A DNA stretch of 64,000 nt from an uncultured Kineothrix sp. (GTDB lineage: Bacteria; Bacillota; Clostridia; Lachnospirales; Lachnospiraceae): assembly GCA_910588855.1 (NCBI GenBank), contig CAJUSR010000020.1, positions 4,950-68,949 of the forward strand. Reading direction: 5' to 3'. A model generated the notes under the pieces. That model was not told where the DNA came from, did not search any database, and worked only from the letters and a program-made list of their open reading frames with translations. Shown here one piece after another: positions 7,845 to 14,837 of this stretch. The translations under genes were made by a program, and so were the position numbers. Numbering within the stretch: position 1 is the first letter of the stretch; every line of letters starts with the position of its first letter.

Positions 7845-9467
7845 TCATTTTCCGCTATTTTCATTGTTATCCGTATAAATGGGCAGTCTGCACAGCAACC
7901 CGTAACGGGCAGCAATATCTTTGGCGTAGCTTAACCCATCCGGCATCGCCCGTTCCACTTTATAGCTCCGCGTGCCATCCTCTTTATTTTCCATTAGCGC
8001 AACCAAATTATCTATCTTCCCTTTGTTCCCCAGATAATTGTTATATTCTTCCAGCTTCTGGGTCAAATCGTGGATATGGGTTACAAATATCCCGCCGCAC
8101 CCTATCAGCCCAATCCCAGTCAAAACTTCGGAGGCAATGTATCCGGCCTCCATCCCGCTGGTACTGGAAAAAGACTCGTCCATCAAAAGGATATCCGTGT
8201 CCTCCAGTTCCTCCAATATCTTCCCCAGCCTGGCACATTCGCTTTCCAGCCTTCCTTTCCCGTAATTATCCTCATCCGAAACCGGGAAATGGGTGAATAT
8301 CCCTGTGACAGGGCTGATGCAGGCGGTTTGCGCCGGAACAAACAGCCCTAACTGGAACAGCGCCTGCGCCATCCCGATCGAATATGCAAAAATAGATTTT
8401 CCGCCATGATTGGGGCCTGTCACCAGATAAAAACGCCCATTCTCGTCATAGGTAAAAGAATTGGAAACGACCGTCCGTTCCACCCCTTTCATCGCCAATA
8501 CCGGATTATAGACTTCCGTTAACCGACATTGCTTCTTCTCTGCTGCCATTATGACCGGTTTACACATGGCAAAACCTTGTTCCTTCATATCCAAAATAAA
8601 TTTCACTCCCGCCGTCAAAAAACGGAGGTCATCCAAAAGCTGCACAAACCAAGAAGTATTTACCGAAAAATATTTCTGCACCGCCGGTCCGAAACTTCTT
8701 ATGGTCCGTGCAAAAATCGTATTCAATGCGGAACGGGCAGTAACTTCCACCGCTTTCGCATCCCCGAATTGCAGGCCCTTAGGAATGGAAAACAGTGGTG
8801 TCATAAAAGCCATGCTGTCCTTGCCTGTCTTTTTCAACAGTTTGTCCATTACCGTTCCTTGGTGGAATTTTTCCAAATTTACCGAGACAATCCCTGCTTC
8901 CTGAACACAGAGCGTCTCATCCAAATTTATTCCAAGCGTAACGCTTTTCACTAATCCAAAATTGGTTTCCTTTTTGCCCAGCTCTTCCTTCAGGCTGCGG
9001 TACTCTTCCCCCTCTGCCACTTCCCTGATTTTTTCCTGCAAAGCGAGAAGGCCTTTGGAATGCGTCTCTATTGAAAGGATGCCTTCCGCAAACAAATCCA
9101 CGGTTTCGATATACAGCTCCAAAAAGCGTATCGAACCCAGCGCAGACTCTATTGAGAAATCGCCGTTCATGCTCCTGCGCAAGTCGGATACGTTCTGAAT
9201 TGCCGGAATGGCTTTACAAAATAAATCATACCATTCCCTATGCCTTACCATATCCTCCACTATATCCAGACGATATTCCAGCACTTCCGCATCCGTAGTA
9301 AAAAAATCCTGTAATTTTAAATTCGTCATCCCCCTATGGCTGCCCCGAATCAGGATTATCAAAGACTCCAATTGCAGTTCCTTAATAAAATCATAGTTCT
9401 TCATCCTATGGGATGCCCTCTTTTTTTCTCCATATCCCTCCGGATATAACAAACTAAGATTATCCAT
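7845..9467 (-). CDS. MutS-family ATPase lacking the mismatch-recognition domain
   Basis: 540 residues from the ATG preceded by TGGAGG at 7 bases. A longer reading frame extends upstream through 18-bp tandem repeats and is not credible. The N-terminal about 300 residues look like the helical core and clamp of MutS proteins. The C-terminal ABC-type ATPase has Walker A GPNHGGKS (351-358), Walker B ILLMDE (426-431), the ESFSSTS loop and an H-loop VTHIHD. There is no N-terminal mismatch-binding domain and no Smr nuclease, so it is neither MutS1 nor MutS2. It leads the operon with the VWA and MoxR genes. Function unknown; a DNA- or chromatin-remodelling role is inference. Confidence 0.85.
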   Translation of the reverse strand: MDNLSLLYPEGYGEKKRASHRMKNYDFIKELQLESLIILIRGSHRGMTNLKLQDFFTTDAEVLEYRLDIVEDMVRHREWYDLFCKAIPAIQNVSDLRRSMNGDFSIESALGSIRFLELYIETVDLFAEGILSIETHSKGLLALQEKIREVAEGEEYRSLKEELGKKETNFGLVKSVTLGINLDETLCVQEAGIVSVNLEKFHQGTVMDKLLKKTGKDSMAFMTPLFSIPKGLQFGDAKAVEVTARSALNTIFARTIRSFGPAVQKYFSVNTSWFVQLLDDLRFLTAGVKFILDMKEQGFAMCKPVIMAAEKKQCRLTEVYNPVLAMKGVERTVVSNSFTYDENGRFYLVTGPNHGGKSIFAYSIGMAQALFQLGLFVPAQTACISPVTGIFTHFPVSDEDNYGKGRLESECARLGKILEELEDTDILLMDESFSSTSGMEAGYIASEVLTGIGLIGCGGIFVTHIHDLTQKLEEYNNYLGNKGKIDNLVALMENKEDGTRSYKVERAMPDGLSYAKDIAARYGLLCRLPIYTDNNENSGK

Positions 9468-9488
9468 ATACTGTCCTCCATACCAAAT

Positions 9489-9560
9489 ACTATGTTCCGT
9501 GCAATTACTATGTCCCGTACAATTACTATGCCCTGTGCAATTACCATGTTCCGTACAATA
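9489..9560. repeat. Four 18-bp tandem repeats
   Basis: Four consecutive 18-base units (9489-9506, 9507-9524, 9525-9542, 9543-9560) with consensus ACTATGTTCCGTGCAATT. They differ at 1-4 positions each. They end 22 bases upstream of the MutS-like start codon on the minus strand, so they fall in its leader or promoter. Confidence 0.9.
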
Positions 9561-9574
9561 GAACGGGCACAATT

Positions 9575-9660
9575 TTATTCCCGCGAGCAAGACTGCCGCG
9601 AGGGTCAAAGACCCCGCTGCAAGTTTGATACCCCGTTGCTTGCAGCGGGGTCTTTGATTG
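9575..9660. repeat. Dispersed hairpin repeat, family 1, copy A
   Basis: Begins TATTCCCGCGAGCAA and contains GACTGCCGCGAGGGTC. Its core is a perfect 19-bp stem (9605-9623 with 9639-9657) around a loop with TTTGATACCCCGTTG. A longer second copy lies at 63727-63858. It sits between the mutS-like operon and a terminator. Confidence 0.8.
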
Positions 9661-9938
9661 TGTATCCTGCAAAGCGGCTCTGCCGGGCAAGCCTTTTGGG
9701 TTCCTGAATCTTATTATATGATTATACGAAAAAAGTTCCGCCATAGCGGAACCTTTTTCTTTTATTTTCTTATGAGGGGGGAGATAGTGAGTTTTAAATA
9801 GTGAGTTCATCAACTATCTGTAACATATAATAATCGATAAATGTGTCCGTTATGTGTTTAGTTTTAAAAAAACTTATAAAATTTCATAACCATTCATAAA
9901 TTATATCTTAAATAATATTAAATTCTGGAACATACTAT
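9661..9938. other. Intergenic stretch with no recognised gene
   Basis: The left part (9661-9720) resembles the right end of a repeat at 32186-32230: on the minus strand both contain CAAAAG followed by a CCCGGCAGAG block. A terminator follows at 9729-9758. The remainder (9760-9938) is AT-rich, with two GTGAGTT copies at 9787-9806, and shows nothing else I can name. Confidence 0.5.
9729..9758. terminator. Bidirectional intrinsic terminator
   Basis: GTTCCGC (9735-9741), loop CATA, GCGGAAC (9746-9752), with six A on the left and five T on the right. On the minus strand it would stop transcripts coming from the 38-residue peptide gene before the MutS-like operon. Confidence 0.85.
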
Positions 9939-10055
9939 TTAGAAATTCTCCTCGTCCTCACTTGCAGCCACTGCAGATACCACCGAAGATACTGCCGCCA
10001 CAATCACTGCAACAATAATGATTAGCAACCCGCCGCCTAAAATCAACATTTCCAT
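9939..10055 (-). CDS. 38-residue hydrophobic membrane peptide
   Basis: Too short for ordinary gene calling. It reads MEMLILGGGLLIIIVAVI, continues through an Ala/Val/Ser-rich stretch and ends SEDEENF. One transmembrane helix (about residues 4-30) is followed by an acidic tail. AAGAGGTAAGGATGT precedes the ATG. An extended -10 promoter lies at 10222-10230, giving a leader of about 160 bases. Codon-level reading is clean and ends at TAA; a terminator follows about 180 bases on. A second overlapping frame from 10059 gives a Cys-rich 33-mer that is less likely. Function unknown; small single-helix peptides can be regulators of transporters or toxins, but nothing here decides. Confidence 0.6.
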   Translation of the reverse strand: MEMLILGGGLLIIIVAVIVAAVSSVVSAVAASEDEENF

Positions 10056-10512
10056 ACATCCTTACCTCTTTTCCCTTATTTCATTTCCCCATTCCCGTAC
10101 CCCAATCCTATGAAAACATATCCTTCGGGCATGCCCTCTGCCAGGGATGCACAAAGTCCGTTTTGCAATTTGCCCGCCTTCCGGCCGGACGCGGACCGGT
10201 ACAGATATCATGTTTGCCAGTATTATACCATACTCTTTTTGTTTTTGCACGGAAAAAGTCCGGAAATCACGGAAAACAAGTAACAGTTCAGCCTTACGAT
10301 ATTCCGCAAGTAAAATCGCTCTGTATGCGATTTTGCGAGTTGTGAAAGCGCCAAAATGCGACTTTGGAGCATTTTGTGTGCATCTAGCGTGACAGTGAAG
10401 CCTTCGGCTTCACTGTTACGAAAACAACTTTCGTGGGCATAGGCAGCGCGCACGATTCTCCACTTCCTTCCATATAATGATAATATATTACAAATATTTC
10501 AGGTGGAACGGC
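10056..10512. other. Intergenic stretch with hairpins, probably partly dispersed repeat
   Basis: No convincing gene. The right part (about 10290-10450) holds several palindromes: an ACAGTGAAGCC/GGCTTCACTGT stem at 10392-10416 and short AAAATGC/GCATTTT and AAAATCGC/GCGATTTT pairs. A 76-codon minus-strand frame crosses it, but its sequence follows the palindromes and it lacks a good ribosome binding site. The left part is the leader of the 38-residue peptide gene. Confidence 0.5.
10222..10230 (-). promoter_or_regulatory. Extended -10 promoter of the 38-residue peptide gene
   Basis: On the minus strand, TGGTATAAT is an extended -10 (TGnTATAAT). There is no good -35 at 17 bases (TGCAAA). Transcription would start near 10215 and leave a leader of about 160 bases. 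Confidence 0.5.
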
Positions 10513-10986
10513 ATGAACAGCACAATTGATTTGTCTAATATACTAAATAATCTTTACAATGGAACATATCCGACACTCGGCAGCGGTTCAGGGCGCAGGG
10601 TATATGATTTGGGCGACGGTACCGCATTAAAGGCAGCCAAAAACAAAAAAGGCTATGCCCAAAATCAAGTAGAAGCCATTATTTCCGAAATGGATGACTC
10701 TGACCTTTTTGCAAAAACCTTGTTTATCTCACCTGATAACCATTTCCTTATTATGGAAAAGGCGGGCCCGATTACGGACTTTTCTTATGTCCGAGATTAT
10801 TTTCATGTCAAAAATAACCGGGAGCTTTTTCAATTAAGCAATTTCAGTTATATCCCCCGTAAATATAATCTTCTTGTCACCGATTTGTGCCGCCCCGCCA
10901 ATTGGGGAATACTCCGTAACCGCCCTGTTATTATTGATTATGGGTTCACCGGAAGAATCCGCCGGAAATATTATTCTATTTTCTAG
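10513..10986 (+). CDS. Small protein-kinase-fold protein
   Basis: 157 residues from the ATG preceded by AGGTGG. The chain looks like a minimal kinase-like fold: a glycine-rich loop GSGSGRRVY (23-31), an ATP-binding lysine in ALK (Lys40), a glutamate on the next helix (Glu54), a hinge-like FLIMEKAG, a catalytic-loop-like DLCRPANWG (124-132, with Asn130) and a metal-binding-like IIDYGF (Asp142). It is much shorter than Hanks kinases (about 260) or aminoglycoside phosphotransferases, and the C-terminal lobe is nearly absent. Whether it is active is unknown. It stands alone beside repeats; no partner gene is evident. Confidence 0.6.
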   Translation: MNSTIDLSNILNNLYNGTYPTLGSGSGRRVYDLGDGTALKAAKNKKGYAQNQVEAIISEMDDSDLFAKTLFISPDNHFLIMEKAGPITDFSYVRDYFHVKNNRELFQLSNFSYIPRKYNLLVTDLCRPANWGILRNRPVIIDYGFTGRIRRKYYSIF

Positions 10987-11003
10987 GTTCACATTTTACC
11001 CAT

Positions 11004-11699
11004 TCACTCCACTCCCCTTAATTGCACATTCGGAACAAAAGGCTTAACCCACTCTGCCAACTCCTCCATCTCCTCTTTGCCATATGCGTGAAATCCTGGG
11101 GCAATCACTCCCCCGCTCTCCTGATATCCCTGTAAAAAATATGCTTTTGCCCCCTTTATCGCTTTGCCTATGGCAGACATATCTTCTCTGCCGTGCAATT
11201 CCTTCACTACCGTTGTCCGAAATTCATAATCCATCTTGCCATTTATTATCCACCGGATAGAATCCATAATCCTTCCTGCATCTATCCCTTGTATCCCCAC
11301 CGTTTCCCCATACTTTTTCAAATCATTTTTTATATCCATCGCTATATAGTCCACAAGCCCCTTTTCCGTCAGCTTACGGATTACTTCCGGGCAATAGCCG
11401 TTGGTATCCAGTTTCACCAGATAGCCAATATTTTTTACCTCTTCTATGAGTTCTGCAAGCCCTCTTTCAATTGTCGGCTCCCCTCCTGTAATGCATACCC
11501 CTGTCAAGACCCCTTTCCGTTTCCTCAAAAAAGCCATTACCTCTTCCTTTTCTACTGCCGGCTGCCCTTCCGGCTTTAACACCAAATCCCCATTTTGGCA
11601 AAAAGGGCAGCGGAAATTGCATCCCCCCAAAAAAACCGTAGCCGCTACATGGCCAGGATAATCCAAAAGCGTCGTTTTATTTAACCCGCATATCCGCAC
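11004..11699 (-). CDS. Anaerobic ribonucleotide reductase-activating-type radical SAM protein
   Basis: Radical SAM activase of the NrdG2/PflA-like group. The 4Fe-4S motif is CNFRCPFC (CxxxCxxC), followed by GGEPT, where SAM binds. The family starts near (M)xICGLNKTTLLDYPG, so I place the start at the GTG of VRICGL (11699) rather than four codons upstream at 11711, which lies on top of the AGGAAGGGG ribosome binding site. Such proteins make a glycyl radical on ribonucleoside-triphosphate reductase, but no reductase gene is in the window, so the true partner is unknown. It is transcribed divergently from tadA. Confidence 0.85.
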   Translation of the reverse strand: MRICGLNKTTLLDYPGHVAATVFLGGCNFRCPFCQNGDLVLKPEGQPAVEKEEVMAFLRKRKGVLTGVCITGGEPTIERGLAELIEEVKNIGYLVKLDTNGYCPEVIRKLTEKGLVDYIAMDIKNDLKKYGETVGIQGIDAGRIMDSIRWIINGKMDYEFRTTVVKELHGREDMSAIGKAIKGAKAYFLQGYQESGGVIAPGFHAYGKEEMEELAEWVKPFVPNVQLRGVE

Positions 11700-11782
11700 C
11701 GCATACCACACCCCTTCCTATCCGCATTTTAAATTCCTGCCAAAGCCTTCCCAGCCCATTCATCCTCATATAAACAATAATT

Positions 11783-11812
11783 ATTTTATCACAATAAAAA
11801 TCCGGGTGTCAA
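11783..11812 (-). promoter_or_regulatory. Promoter of the radical SAM activase
   Basis: Minus strand: TTGACA (11807-11812), 18 bases, TAAAAT (11783-11788). Confidence 0.55.
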
Positions 11813-11917
11813 AATTCCATCCGGCCATATCGCCCGACAAACTGCAGAAGTCCGTTTTATAGCAGCCCTTGGGCAGTGTCATGAAAATGGATGCAAATCT
11901 TGGCAAGCGGTACAGGA

Positions 11918-11946
11918 TTGCTTCATCCGTAAAAATATATTATACT
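11918..11946 (+). promoter_or_regulatory. Promoter of tadA
   Basis: TTGCTT (11918-11923), 17 bases, TATACT (11941-11946). GAGGTAACT then precedes the tadA ATG. Confidence 0.55.
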
Positions 11947-11994
11947 ATTTTTTATGCATGAACTACAAAACCCTGTACAGATTATGAGGTAACT

Positions 11995-12465
11995 ATGGAT
12001 ATTCACGAAAAATATATGAAAGAAGCATTGAAGCAGGCAAACAAAGCCTATCTTTTAGGGGAAGTCCCTATCGGTTGCGTAATTGTCTATGAAGGGAAAA
12101 TTATCAGCAGGGGGTATAACCGCCGCAATACCGATAAAAACACCCTTGCCCATGCCGAAATTACAGCCATCAATAAAGCCAGCAAAAAAATAGGGGACTG
12201 GCGTTTGGAAGGCTGTACCCTTTATGTCACGTTGGAGCCTTGCCAAATGTGCGCCGGCGCCATCGTCCAGGCACGCATCCCCGAAGTGGTTATGGGCAGC
12301 ATGAATCCCAAGGCCGGATGCGGCGGTTCCATCCTCAATATTCTGGAAATGCCCCAGTTTAACCATCAAGTCAAAGTAACCCGGGGCATCCTGGAAGAAG
12401 AATGCAGCCGGATGCTCACCACATTTTTCAAAGAACTCCGCCAAAGGAATAAAAAGGGCAATTGA
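11995..12465 (+). CDS. tadA: tRNA-specific adenosine deaminase
   Basis: Converts adenosine to inosine at the wobble position of tRNA-Arg(ACG). The 156-residue chain has the zinc/catalytic motifs His53-Ala-Glu55 and Pro82-Cys83-Gln-Met-Cys86, and the usual VPIGCVIV strand. Length is normal. The stop codon overlaps the -35 box of the SRP RNA promoter, which matches the common Clostridia order tadA then ffs. Confidence 0.96.
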   Translation: MDIHEKYMKEALKQANKAYLLGEVPIGCVIVYEGKIISRGYNRRNTDKNTLAHAEITAINKASKKIGDWRLEGCTLYVTLEPCQMCAGAIVQARIPEVVMGSMNPKAGCGGSILNILEMPQFNHQVKVTRGILEEECSRMLTTFFKELRQRNKKGN

Positions 12466-12490
12466 CAAACCCCAAAAAACACAGTATACT
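12462..12490 (+). promoter_or_regulatory. Strong promoter of the SRP RNA
   Basis: Consensus TTGACA (12462-12467), exactly 17 bases, TATACT (12485-12490). The -35 box overlaps the tadA stop codon. Expected start is about 12495-12498, where the RNA sequence begins. Confidence 0.85.
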
Positions 12491-12494
12491 AAGA

Positions 12495-12731
12495 ACACCG
12501 TGCAGCCGGGGCGTTAGCGGTGTCCTGTACCTACAATCCGCTTTAGTAGGGGTGATGTTCTGTCGCGGGCTTTTATTTGGTATAGCTGCCCTTTATAAGT
12601 GGCGTTGAAGTTTGGGTCTTACGCAATGGGAATCTGCGAACCGTGTCAGGTTGGGAACAAAGCAGCACTAAGCAGAATCTCCTATGTGCCGTAAGGGTGC
12701 CTGGCGGAGTTAACTGTAAAGGTAACGTGTA
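12495..12731 (+). ncRNA. ffs: Signal recognition particle RNA, Firmicutes large type
   Basis: The 4.5S/6S-type scaffold RNA of the signal recognition particle. Domain IV is unmistakable: GTGTCAGGTTGGGAACAAAG followed by CAGCACTAAGCAG (about 12643-12675), the Ffh-binding tip. The 5' Alu-type part has GCAGCCGGGGCGTTAGCGG and GTCCTGTACC. The length of about 237 bases and the Alu domain fit the long Clostridia/Bacilli form. The ends are set from the promoter and from ACAC/GTGT terminal pairing, so they are approximate. No terminator follows; the next gene begins 58 bases on. Confidence 0.92.
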
Positions 12732-12788
12732 TTGATGCGGCTCAACATAGAACGCACGGTATTTTATATTCTGCAAAGGATTTTACCC

Positions 12789-13727
12789 ATGAATTTACAA
12801 GATTGCACCCTTTGTCCGCGCAGCTGCCATGCAAACAGGGCAAACGGGCAAGCCGGATATTGTAAACAGACAGACAAAATAAAAGCAGCAAGGGCTGCCC
12901 TTCATATGTGGGAGGAGCCCTGTATTTCAGGTCGTTCCGGTTCCGGTACGGTCTTTTTTTCGGGCTGCAACATGGGCTGTGTTTTTTGCCAGAATTATTC
13001 CATTTCCCAAGGCAATACCGGGAAAATAATATCTCCGGAGCGCCTTAGTGAAATCTTCCTAAACCTTCAGGAGCAAAAAGCATGCAATATTAATTTAGTC
13101 ACCCCTACCCATTTCCTTCCCCACATCAAAAAAGCGTTGGAAAATGCCAAATCCAACGGTCTTTCCATTCCTGTCGTCTATAACACCAGCTCCTATGAGA
13201 AGGCAGAAACATTAAAAGAATTGGACGGGTTAATTGATATTTATCTGCCGGATTTAAAATATTACTCCCCGGCTCTCGGAAAAAGATATTCCGCTGCCGA
13301 GGATTATTTTTCTTATGCCTCTTCCGCCATTGAGGAAATGGTGCGTCAGACCGGTGTTCCGGTTTTCTCTCCGCAGGGATTGCCTTTGGAGGACCAGGAT
13401 GAGTATTCCGGGCCTTTAATGAAAAAGGGAGTTATTGTCAGGCATTTAATGCTTCCCGGACACATGGAAGACTCTAAAGCCATTTTGCGGTACCTTTCTT
13501 CCACCTACAAAAATGACATATATGTCAGCATTATGAACCAATATACGCCAATTCCTTCTTTCCTTGATTCCGATGCTTATCCTGAGTTGAACCGCAGCGT
13601 TACTTCCATTGAATATGAGCGGCTTGTGGATTATGCCATATCTTTGGGCATCGAAAACGGCTTTATCCAGGAAGGGGATACCTGTTCGGAAAGCTTTATC
13701 CCTCCTTTTGATTGCTACGGCATTTAA
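12789..13727 (+). CDS. PflA-like radical SAM protein (COG1313 type)
   Basis: 312 residues from the ATG preceded by AAAGGA; an upstream in-frame ATG lies at the 3' end of the SRP RNA and is rejected. An N-terminal Cys cluster (CTLCPRSCHANR, then a Cys after GQAGY) precedes the radical SAM motif CNMGCVFC. The arrangement is that of the uncharacterised pyruvate-formate-lyase-activase-like proteins (COG1313) common in anaerobes. The substrate protein is not known. It may be transcribed by read-through from the strong SRP RNA promoter. Confidence 0.85.
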   Translation: MNLQDCTLCPRSCHANRANGQAGYCKQTDKIKAARAALHMWEEPCISGRSGSGTVFFSGCNMGCVFCQNYSISQGNTGKIISPERLSEIFLNLQEQKACNINLVTPTHFLPHIKKALENAKSNGLSIPVVYNTSSYEKAETLKELDGLIDIYLPDLKYYSPALGKRYSAAEDYFSYASSAIEEMVRQTGVPVFSPQGLPLEDQDEYSGPLMKKGVIVRHLMLPGHMEDSKAILRYLSSTYKNDIYVSIMNQYTPIPSFLDSDAYPELNRSVTSIEYERLVDYAISLGIENGFIQEGDTCSESFIPPFDCYGI

Positions 13728-13730
13728 ACC

Positions 13731-14729
13731 TTATATCCTGACCCTGCGCAAATAATAGCCGAATTTACCCGGCTCTGCCTTACCTCCGCAGCATTCAAAC
13801 GCCTCAAACCCAAACATTAACGCTACCATCTTTTCCCTTTCATAGTACACGCCCGGCACTCCCAGAAAAAAATCTCCGTATGCCCCTTTATTTTCGGTAC
13901 TGTTTCCCCTCTCCATTTTTCTGTCGTTCTGCGTCTTTTCTGCCCCTGTCTCTTCCACCGGCTCCCTGCCTAGCACAATATGCCGATAATTATAGAATCC
14001 GTGAAGCAAAAAACTATTATTGGCCAAATGCTGGTAATCGCCTGTCATAATGACGAAATCTTTCGGCTGTATGGATATGTATTCCCTTTCGTCCTCATAT
14101 GGATGCACCACCGGATACATCCCGCAAAGCTGTTCCCACTTATCGTTTAAAATGATTTCCTCTATTTTTACTTCTTTTTCCCGGTTTCCATCCAGCACTT
14201 CCCTGTTTGTCTTTTTCTTCGGTTCTATCTGCCGTTCTTCCTTTATCACCTTTTCTTCTTTATGGCCATTGCCGTTTTTAGAAAAAGAGCCCCCTTTCCC
14301 CAATAAACGGCTTTCGTTCCTCTCCGGCCGCCCTTTTTTCTCCGCCGCATAAATTTCTCTTTTTTCTTCCGCCGCCGGAAATGCTTGGAATTTTCCTTCA
14401 ATCATCTCCGTAGCAGATATTTTTATCCTAAATCCCCCCACTTCTCTAACGGCCAGCCCTTCCGCACCCGGTATAGCCCCTGCTCCGCTCTCCTTCCATT
14501 CCCCGCTTCCTTTATGCAGAAATATGTTCCCTATCCCGTATTCTTTCCCTTTTATATTTGCGACATATATGTCATATTTCTTTTCCGGCAATTCCGTCAT
14601 CCCTGACACATGCATATGGAAAGCCCATTTATCACCTGAAATCTCCACCTTGATAAACCCGGCGCTCCTGACTTTGTTTCCCTGTTCCAGATATGAAAGA
14701 TAGATTACTTTCTTTAAATAATCAGCCAA
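13731..14729 (-). CDS. Hypothetical protein, possibly DUF6128 type
   Basis: 332 residues. The start is TTG, chosen because GGAGGAGG lies about 7 bases upstream. The N-terminal about 110 residues look like a beta-rich domain (KKVIYLSYLEQGNKVRSAGF). A charged low-complexity linker (about 125-190) leads to a C-terminal domain with MYPVVHPYEDEREYISIQP, NNSFLLHGFYNYRHIVLG and a GVPGVYYEREK loop. I associate that C-terminal pattern with DUF6128 of Lachnospiraceae, from memory only. No signal peptide or membrane segment. It follows the HAD gene after 108 bases and is convergent with the radical SAM gene, 3 bases apart. Confidence 0.55.
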   Translation of the reverse strand: MADYLKKVIYLSYLEQGNKVRSAGFIKVEISGDKWAFHMHVSGMTELPEKKYDIYVANIKGKEYGIGNIFLHKGSGEWKESGAGAIPGAEGLAVREVGGFRIKISATEMIEGKFQAFPAAEEKREIYAAEKKGRPERNESRLLGKGGSFSKNGNGHKEEKVIKEERQIEPKKKTNREVLDGNREKEVKIEEIILNDKWEQLCGMYPVVHPYEDEREYISIQPKDFVIMTGDYQHLANNSFLLHGFYNYRHIVLGREPVEETGAEKTQNDRKMERGNSTENKGAYGDFFLGVPGVYYEREKMVALMFGFEAFECCGGKAEPGKFGYYLRRVRI

Positions 14730-14837
14730 TGGAATCCTCCTCCCGCATCTCCTGTTTCCTAATTCTATGCGTGCAAGTTCCCATTTATGCTGACAAGCTG
14801 TCGCAGTGGCGACGCGACGCTTTTCCCTCCCCCTCCT

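Noticed and set aside
7487..8296. 269-codon plus-strand ORF opposite the VWA and MutS-like genes
   Set aside because: Pro/Ser/Phe-rich shadow of two well-supported genes on the other strand.
9489..9560. Possible CRISPR array
   Set aside because: The 18-base units are directly adjacent with no spacers.
9468..9608. 47-codon N-terminal extension of the MutS-like protein
   Set aside because: It translates the 18-bp tandem repeats into a Cys/His-rich tract, and a strong ribosome binding site lies directly before the later ATG at 9467.
9541..9813. 90-codon minus-strand ORF
   Set aside because: It runs through the family-1 hairpin repeat and a terminator; no ribosome binding site or recognisable protein.
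10057..10059. Alternative Cys-rich 33-residue peptide starting at 10059
   Set aside because: It overlaps the 38-residue membrane peptide in another frame. Start position does not decide, but the hydrophobic frame is a more coherent protein.
10223..10453. 76-codon minus-strand ORF
   Set aside because: Composed of palindromic intergenic sequence; its end overlaps the promoter of the small peptide gene.
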